The notes beneath the pieces are model-generated. The model did not search any database and was not told the origin of the DNA. It worked only from the letters and a program-made list of their open reading frames with translations. A program made the translations under genes and the position numbers. A DNA stretch of 64,000 bases from MWEI01 sp964600235. GTDB taxonomy: Bacteria > Desulfobacterota > Desulfomonilia > UBA1062. The stretch spans positions 62,001 to 126,000 of the forward strand of contig CAZRIV010000005.1 of assembly GCA_964600235.1 (NCBI GenBank). Direction: 5' to 3'. Below are positions 59,214 to 64,000 of the stretch, piece by piece (within the stretch, counting starts at the first letter, position 1; each line of letters opens with the position of its first letter).

Positions 59214-60137
59214 TCAAGAGCAGCTGCACAGCCTCTCATTGAACTCTTCATCACTGAAACGGTATTCCTGAGTTCCATAGCACTCCACGGCGAAAGAGGA
59301 GCATGTGCTGCCCATCCGCGCACACTGCAGGATGTCCAGCCCCTTGATCAGGCCGCTTATCAGTCCGCCACGGAAAGAATCTCCGGCACCGGTAGGGTCC
59401 ACTACCTGTCTGGCCCTGGCTACAGGGATGCGCACCTCGCCGTCGGAGGTGGAGATCAATGACCCGACCTCGCCCAGGGTGGTGATGATGGCCTTTGCCT
59501 TCGATAAAAGGGCCTTCTTGTCCAGCCCGGTCTTGTTCATGATGAGGTCCAGCTCATAGTCATTGGAGATGAGTATGCGGCACCCGTCTATGGCGGCAAC
59601 CAGGTCTTTCGGTTCCAGCATGGGCAGCGCCTGTCCCGGGTCGAAAATATAGTCGATCCCTTTTTCCCTGCAGGACCTGGGGTAGTTGATCATGTCGTCG
59701 AGGTTGCCCGGAGAGATGATGAGCAGGGTGTCTGACGGATCGAGCCTGCTGAAATCCAGGTTCGAGGAGTACTTCATGGCGCCCGGGTTGAAACCGGTAA
59801 TCTGGTTGTCGGCCAGGTCGGTAGTTATATAGGCGCTTGCCGTGAAGTCATCCTCGATGATCCTGATGGAATCGGTGGATATGCCGTTTTTCACAAGGCC
59901 TTCGAAGTATCGGTGGTAATCGCGGCCAATGGTGGCTGAGATAACCGGCTTCTCACCCATCAGGGTGAGTGCGTAGGCGATATTTCCGGCTGTCCCGCCG
60001 AATTCCTCCTTCATGCCGTTCACCTGGAAACAGATGTTCAGTACGTGTATCTTTTCAGGCAGGATATGGTCGGAGAAATGTCCGGGAAAGTCCATGATCC
60101 TGTCATAGGCCAGCGATCCGGAGACAATGATATTCAT
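59214..60137 (-). CDS. PfkB-family carbohydrate/nucleoside kinase
   Basis: A 307-residue ribokinase-like kinase. PfkB signatures are FGGTAGNIAYALTLMG near residue 47 and DPTGAGDSFRGGLISGL near residue 246, which holds the catalytic Asp. The lid residues are similar to adenosine-kinase-like or sugar-kinase members; sequence alone does not choose between a sugar and a nucleoside. AAAGGGG precedes the ATG. The product ends with several cysteines (RLCSCS). It follows the small unknown gene at 60155-60499 by 17 bases on the same strand. Confidence 0.88.
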   Translation of the reverse strand: MNIIVSGSLAYDRIMDFPGHFSDHILPEKIHVLNICFQVNGMKEEFGGTAGNIAYALTLMGEKPVISATIGRDYHRYFEGLVKNGISTDSIRIIEDDFTASAYITTDLADNQITGFNPGAMKYSSNLDFSRLDPSDTLLIISPGNLDDMINYPRSCREKGIDYIFDPGQALPMLEPKDLVAAIDGCRILISNDYELDLIMNKTGLDKKALLSKAKAIITTLGEVGSLISTSDGEVRIPVARARQVVDPTGAGDSFRGGLISGLIKGLDILQCARMGSTCSSFAVECYGTQEYRFSDEEFNERLCSCS

Positions 60138-60154
60138 ACCTTGAACCCCTTTGC

Positions 60155-60499
60155 TTACAGTATCTCCACCGCCTTATCGGCCAGGTGGACGAGCCATTCG
60201 TACGCACAGGGCTCGGTGGATTCGAATGCCTGGACGTGCGCGTCTTCAATAATGCGGTTCTGGTTGATCATGCACACGGGCCAGCCCGGAAAGCCCGGAG
60301 GGATGCCGCAGTCACCGTTTATCCGGTAGGCCAGAAATTCCCTCTCGCTGCACCAGATCCGATACCTCCTGCCCCGGTGAACTATGCGAAGGTTTCTGTT
60401 GAGCCATTTCTTGTCCATGAATACCGAGATAAACTGCGCAAAGAAATCCTTCACCGGTATCTCGTCAGGATTACGAAAGGCTTTGCTGTCCGCTTCCAT
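60155..60499 (-). CDS. Hypothetical protein upstream of the PfkB kinase
   Basis: A 114-residue cytosolic protein that I do not recognise. It is mixed alpha/beta with many aromatic residues (KKWLNRNLRIVHRGRRYRIW; AYRINGDCGIPPGFPGWP) and an acidic C-terminal part. GAGGG lies six bases before ATG 60499; a longer frame from a GTG at 60544 is possible. It is 17 bases from the PfkB kinase and probably co-transcribed. Confidence 0.6.
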   Translation of the reverse strand: MEADSKAFRNPDEIPVKDFFAQFISVFMDKKWLNRNLRIVHRGRRYRIWCSEREFLAYRINGDCGIPPGFPGWPVCMINQNRIIEDAHVQAFESTEPCAYEWLVHLADKAVEIL

Positions 60500-60663
60500 T
60501 CTGTCCCTCGCATGGGTTGCAAGAAGACTTCCTGAGATTCCCACAAACAGGGCGTGGGAAACATCGTGGCCATGAAAGTCCCCTGATTGCGGAGAAAACG
60601 TACTCGAAGGCGTCTTCGGCTGTCAAGCCCATTGTGGTAAGCGGTTTTTTAGACTGCAGATAT

Positions 60664-60680
60664 CACTATAGTGTTATAAT
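60664..60680 (+). promoter_or_regulatory. Candidate -10 box and palindrome upstream of the DUF3830 gene
   Basis: A perfect TATAAT (60675-60680) lies 28 bases before the ATG at 60708, directly after the perfect 10-base palindrome CACTATAGTG (60664-60673). The -35 is unclear. The palindrome could be an operator. Confidence 0.35.
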
Positions 60681-60707
60681 ATGCTATCCGCCACGCAGGA
60701 GGCTCAC

Positions 60708-61121
60708 ATGCTTACGCTGAAAATTATGGTCGCCGCGTTCACGTTCATTGCCCGCATGGAAGAAGACCGTGCACCGCTGACGTGTGCACAGTTCAAAACC
60801 CTGCTGCCCTATGGCCAGAAACTTATCCATGCCCGCTGGAGCGGTGAGGCCTGCTGGATACCTCTCGGGGAATTCAGGCTGGATACCCTCATCGAGAACG
60901 CCACCAGCTACCCGGCGCCCGGCGAGATCCTGTTCTATCCCGGAGGGTACTCTGAAACAGAGATACTGTTCCCCTACGGGGCCACTCGCTTCGCCAGCAA
61001 GATGGGCCAGCTGGCGGGCAACCACTTTCTGAGCGTTATCAAGGGACAGGAACATCTGCAGGAAATGGGCCGCACCGTGCTCTGGAACGGCGCCCAGGAC
61101 ATAAGGTTCGAGGAAGCCTAA
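60708..61121 (+). CDS. DUF3830 (cyclophilin-like) protein
   Basis: A 137-residue protein matching the DUF3830 pattern: APLTCAQFKTLLPYGQKLIHARWSGEACWIPLGE, then ATSYPAPGEILFYPGGYSETEILFPYGATRFASKMGQLAGNHF. The family has a cyclophilin-like fold and is of unknown function, often next to transport or catabolic genes. CAGGAGG precedes ATG 60708; a start nine codons upstream was rejected. It is first in a three-gene run with YwbE and a lipoprotein. Confidence 0.88.
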   Translation: MLTLKIMVAAFTFIARMEEDRAPLTCAQFKTLLPYGQKLIHARWSGEACWIPLGEFRLDTLIENATSYPAPGEILFYPGGYSETEILFPYGATRFASKMGQLAGNHFLSVIKGQEHLQEMGRTVLWNGAQDIRFEEA

Positions 61122-61133
61122 GGGCGTGAGCCT

Positions 61134-61337
61134 ATGAATGGGAAAAATAGATCAGACATTAAACCGGGGTCGCATGTGCGTATTGTACAGAAGCCCGATC
61201 AGCCGACCGGAAGGCTGACGGAAGGTATTGTGAAGGACATCCTCACGAAATCAGCCACCCACCCTCATGGGATCAAAGTGCGCCTGGCAACAGGCGAGGT
61301 AGGACGGGTGAAAGATGTCATGCCTGTAAAGGACTAA
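61134..61337 (+). CDS. YwbE-family small protein
   Basis: A 67-residue basic protein of the YwbE (DUF2196) family: RSDIKPGSHVRIVQKPDQPTGRLTEGIVKDILT, then HPHGIKVRLATGEVGRV. It is KOW/SH3-like and cytosolic; function is unknown, perhaps RNA- or ribosome-related. It starts 12 bases after the DUF3830 stop, with AAGGGCGTGAG as a modest Shine-Dalgarno. Length is that usual for the family. Confidence 0.9.
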   Translation: MNGKNRSDIKPGSHVRIVQKPDQPTGRLTEGIVKDILTKSATHPHGIKVRLATGEVGRVKDVMPVKD

Positions 61338-61352
61338 AAAAGAGGAGATCGT

Positions 61353-61895
61353 ATGAGAAAGATGCTGATCACGCTATTATTCCTGCTTTTATCCGGGTGC
61401 GCTCAGACGAATGTCATGGTGAAGGAATTCAAGCCTGAAAACATCATCCATTTCAGCAGATTTCTGGCCCTTGAAGACACTGCGGAGCCCGATGCGTATG
61501 CCGTGTATCTTGAAAAGGGAGACGCCTTCCCGCTTGAGCTCACCTTGAAATCGGATTTCATAGGTTTCTCTGAGAAAGAGGTGACCATGGTCGTGAAGGA
61601 GCGGGTCTATTTCTTCATGAAGATGCCCGCAGGAACAACGCCGGAAAAGGCGGCATGGCTCAAGAACCTGAGCAGGGAAACCCTGTCGGGCATGAGTGAA
61701 TCCGATAGACAGGACCTGATGAAAGATTTCATGATCTTTGTGAGCAGAGACGGCATCCACTGGGGGGCATACAACGACCCGGATACGATAAAGGAGCTGT
61801 TTGGAATCAAGGAGGGCTCCATATCACTCGGCATGGGGATGGACAAGAAGGAAGGCATCTGGTCAGAGCTGAATATTGAGCTGTTGAACCATTAG
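61353..61895 (+). CDS. Uncharacterised lipoprotein
   Basis: A 180-residue protein with a clear lipoprotein signal: MRKMLITLLFLLLSGCA, lipobox LLSGC, Cys at 16. The mature part is alpha/beta with no motif I recognise (KSDFIGFSEKEVTMVVKERVYFFMKMPAG). AGAGGAGA before the ATG. Third of the DUF3830-YwbE-lipoprotein run, 15 bases after YwbE. Likely attached to the inner or outer membrane. Confidence 0.78.
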   Translation: MRKMLITLLFLLLSGCAQTNVMVKEFKPENIIHFSRFLALEDTAEPDAYAVYLEKGDAFPLELTLKSDFIGFSEKEVTMVVKERVYFFMKMPAGTTPEKAAWLKNLSRETLSGMSESDRQDLMKDFMIFVSRDGIHWGAYNDPDTIKELFGIKEGSISLGMGMDKKEGIWSELNIELLNH

Positions 61896-62344
61896 TTGAT
61901 CTGCAAAAGTCCTCGATCGTATAGCGATAATAAACTGGTCATGAGATCGACTTGCACCTCATAAAGACTGGTAGTCTTGTTTCCGGATCAATGCTTGCCG
62001 AGAAATGGATTCGAAGCATACTGATTGCCACATACTCTTTGGTTTCTCCGGACTGTTGCAACCGTTGATTCTATGGACTGAATTCAATTACTCGAATCCG
62101 AGTCAATGGAAAGGCAGAAAATAAATAATTCCGTAGTGCATTATAGGGTGTTCACCTGATTCATAAGTCCTTAACTGCTCCGTATTATATGTAGTATCCG
62201 CAAGGAGCGTATTGACAATATTCAATTATGTATGGCGGCTTCACGCAGGCAGGTCTGAAGCAAGCTTGTTCCGGGGTAAAGCCATAGCTCAAGTTCAAGC
62301 AGTATAGGATTTTGAAAATGAGTTCAAATCATACAAGGAGATAG
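61896..62344. other. 449-base AT-rich intergenic stretch
   Basis: Between the lipoprotein and DUF5692 genes. It is more AT-rich than the main window. A TTGACA at 62212-62217 has no matching -10, and small palindromes (CTCGAATCCGAG near 62091) are weak. No gene, no repeat copy and no RNA gene recognised. Confidence 0.45.
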
Positions 62345-63286
62345 ATGGAGATGGGTATATTATATGAAGTGCCGGGTCTCACAGGTTGGGCGATCATGCT
62401 CTTCGTTCTCTTTACGTTAATGGCCTTCAATGAATTCGGCCGTACCACAAGATGGGGCGGGATTGTACTTTTCCTGGTTGTTCCCATTGTGCTGACTATC
62501 TTTGTCTGGCCACAGACTGCAGCCCCTGGCAATGAATATGGTACGGGAACATGGTTTAACTGGGTAAAAACCTACTCGGCCCTTGCCGGATGTCTTGGTT
62601 TTATGGCCATCCGCTACATTCCGGGTCTCGCTGAAAAGAAATGGGCGCTGTGCTTCCCTCCCCTTATCCTTGCACTGAATATCTTTGAAGCATGTATCCG
62701 TGATTTTCAATGTTATTCCTATGGGGCATGGAGCGGGGCGTATATTGACAATCTCTGGGTAATGTCCGGACCATGGAATATCATGAATGGCATAGCCGGC
62801 CTGCTCAACATCATCACCATCTGCGGATGGCTTGGCATTTTCATCTCTAAAGACAAGTCAAAGGATATGATCTGGCCTGACATGATCTGGCCCTGGATCA
62901 TAGCTTATGATCTGTGGAACTTCGCCTATACCTACAACTGCATAGCCGATCATTCATTTTACTGCGGCTTAGCATTGTTGCTTGCCTGCACCATACCGGC
63001 TTTCTTCATCAAGAAAGGAGCATGGTTGCAGCATCGTGCGTCTACCCTGGCCTTGTGGATCATGTTTGTCATGACGGTCCCTTCGTTCGCAGATCGCATA
63101 GCTCCTGTTCCGACTACGCATAATGCAACAGCGTTTTTTATCGTAAGCTTGCTGGCATTGGTCGCAAATGTTGCCCTGGTACTCTATCAGTTTTATAAGA
63201 TTCGCAAAAACAGGCTTAATCCATTTAAAGACGAACTATACAGAGAATCAGCGGCATATCAGCGGGTTATCGAAGAAAACAGATAG
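62345..63286 (+). CDS. DUF5692 multi-pass membrane protein
   Basis: A 313-residue integral membrane protein with about nine to ten hydrophobic helices. The segment FVWPQTAAPGNEYGTGTWFNWVKTYSALAGCLGFMAIRYIPG, then KWALCFPPLILALNIFEACIRDFQCYSYG, matches my knowledge of the DUF5692 family. It also has a polar Trp-rich WPDMIWPWIIAYDLWNFAYTYNC stretch. Function unknown. AAGGAG is close (4 bases) to ATG 62345; the in-frame ATG at 62351 has better spacing. Codon use is AT-richer than in the rest of the window, hinting at different ancestry. Confidence 0.85.
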   Translation: MEMGILYEVPGLTGWAIMLFVLFTLMAFNEFGRTTRWGGIVLFLVVPIVLTIFVWPQTAAPGNEYGTGTWFNWVKTYSALAGCLGFMAIRYIPGLAEKKWALCFPPLILALNIFEACIRDFQCYSYGAWSGAYIDNLWVMSGPWNIMNGIAGLLNIITICGWLGIFISKDKSKDMIWPDMIWPWIIAYDLWNFAYTYNCIADHSFYCGLALLLACTIPAFFIKKGAWLQHRASTLALWIMFVMTVPSFADRIAPVPTTHNATAFFIVSLLALVANVALVLYQFYKIRKNRLNPFKDELYRESAAYQRVIEENR

Positions 63287-63465
63287 TAGAACCGGGGGAA
63301 ATAGTGCCGGAGTTGTTTTAATTGAAAACGTCTCTGCCCGGATTAACTGGAGGCCCGCTACGATCAAGAGATGGGTCAGTACAAAAGTCCCAACAGGAAG
63401 GAGCTGAGTCGCAATGAATGGCAGATATCTATTCATTGCCCAAGATCATAATGCAGATGATGGTA

Positions 63466-63837
63466 TTACCCACCATCAAGCACCTTTCGGATGGTTTTCG
63501 CCAACGTGTTCTCTTCTAGGGGCTTCATCACAACTTCTCGAATGTTGATCTTCTTCGCCCGTTCTTCCGAAATATTCTCGTTATAGCCTGTGCACAGAAT
63601 AACCGGTATGTCAGGACGGATTCCCATCATCTTCTATGCCATACTATCGCCTGTCATCACGGGCATAGTCATGTCAGTGATCACCAGGTCGAAGCCATGG
63701 GGCTTTTCCCTGAAGGAATCCAGGGCATCAACACGACTTGTCTTGACAGTCACTTTATATCCCAACGTACTGAATATCCTCTCAGCAAGGTCGGTTAGAG
63801 CCGAAGATCGTCGGCTTTTGTATATACTCAAATACAA
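63466..63837 (-). pseudogene. Decayed response-regulator receiver domain
   Basis: On the minus strand the reading frame runs DLAERIFSTLGYKVTVKTS...HGFDLVITDMTMPVMTGDSMA, then TAG (63636-63634), then KMMGIRPDIPVILCTGYNENISEERAKKINIREVVMKPLEENTLAKTIRKVLDGG and a true stop at 63466. Both halves are in the same frame, so one nonsense codon interrupts the domain. The phosphoacceptor (TDMTMP) and the Lys of MKPLEEN remain. The N-terminal acidic strand is also lost or frameshifted. This pattern matches C-terminal receivers of hybrid kinases, so it is a remnant of such a gene; no kinase part lies in the window. Confidence 0.8.
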
Positions 63838-64000
63838 ACAGTTATCGCAGAAATCTTTCGTTCAAAGAGCTCTTACTGTTGCAAGGACATTTTTAAATTG
63901 ATTTGACACTGAGATGTCTGCTGATTGACTTTATCATCGAGATATTTATCTTGTTATATACAGGGAGAAAGGTATCCGCAAACACTCTTTTAATCACCAA

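Noticed and set aside
63248..63436. Minus-strand hydrophobic frame at the end of DUF5692
   Set aside because: Overlaps the DUF5692 3' end in antisense and has no start signal.
1..64000. CRISPR arrays
   Set aside because: No series of regularly spaced direct repeats was seen; the dispersed repeats found are inverted and far apart.

Overview
The window is a GC-rich, gene-dense bacterial chromosome segment with no rRNA, tRNA, CRISPR array or prophage block that I could recognise. The gene content points to an anaerobic deltaproteobacterium in the broad sense (Desulfobacterota/Thermodesulfobacteriota, perhaps near the syntrophic lineages): hgcA-hgcB mercury-methylation genes, a rubrerythrin, a NapH-like polyferredoxin, an ADP-forming acyl-CoA synthetase, an oxalate/formate-type carrier, and several very large PAS/hybrid histidine kinases. 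The lineage is inferred from gene families, not from a marker gene.

Layout. 1-2.5 kb: KefF/G-like oxidoreductase plus KefB/C-type K+ efflux antiporter. 2.8-4.5 kb: YvcK-like protein and a glycine-rich RRM protein. 4.7-14.5 kb: a long minus-strand run for lipid modification (NTF2-like lipoprotein, DUF1365-cyclopropane-synthase fusion, two FAD oxidoreductases, chalcone-isomerase-like protein) followed upstream by a STAS/DUF1990-like protein, a rifampicin-phosphotransferase-like dikinase and a PNPOx-like flavoprotein. 14.7-24 kb: a ten-PAS hybrid kinase, an NlpC/P60 lipoprotein, a polyferredoxin and a DUF362 protein. 24-31 kb: an orphan solute-binding protein, a three-gene operon led by a ParA ATPase fused to a glycogen-binding CBM48 domain, a PSRP-type kinase/pyrophosphorylase, a rubrerythrin between two inverted hairpin repeats, and an OmpA protein. 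31-41.7 kb: large membrane diguanylate cyclase, OFA transporter, asd, an iron-sulfur protein and an ADP-forming acyl-CoA synthetase. 41.7-48 kb: TetR-led minus-strand cluster and a divergent FIST/hybrid-kinase pair. 48-56.9 kb: acyl-CoA ligase, glucokinase-amidase-ORF6N operon, M20 peptidase, NCS2-like permease. 57-59 kb: MarR-hgcA-hgcB. 59-64 kb: PfkB kinase, DUF3830, YwbE, a lipoprotein, DUF5692 and a decayed receiver domain in a more AT-rich tail.

Most noteworthy: (1) four intergenic hairpins, each 73-74 nt long with conserved outer sequence but different, almost perfectly self-complementary stems; two of them bracket the rubrerythrin gene in inverted orientation. (2) The translationally coupled operon ParA-CBM48 / degenerate MinD-like / small nuclease-fold-like protein, in which the carbohydrate-contact residues of the AMPK-type glycogen-binding module are kept, suggesting a ParA-type system acting on glycogen or another glucan. 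(3) hgcA-hgcB in an operon with a cysteine-rich MarR regulator, whose promoter has a perfect GTTGTA-N3-TACAAC operator across the -10 box. (4) A second dispersed inverted-repeat element (MITE-like) at about 2.6 kb and 53.6 kb.

Starts were set by visible Shine-Dalgarno sequences wherever the longest open frame began at a weak TTG/GTG codon, so several genes are shorter than their maximal open frame.
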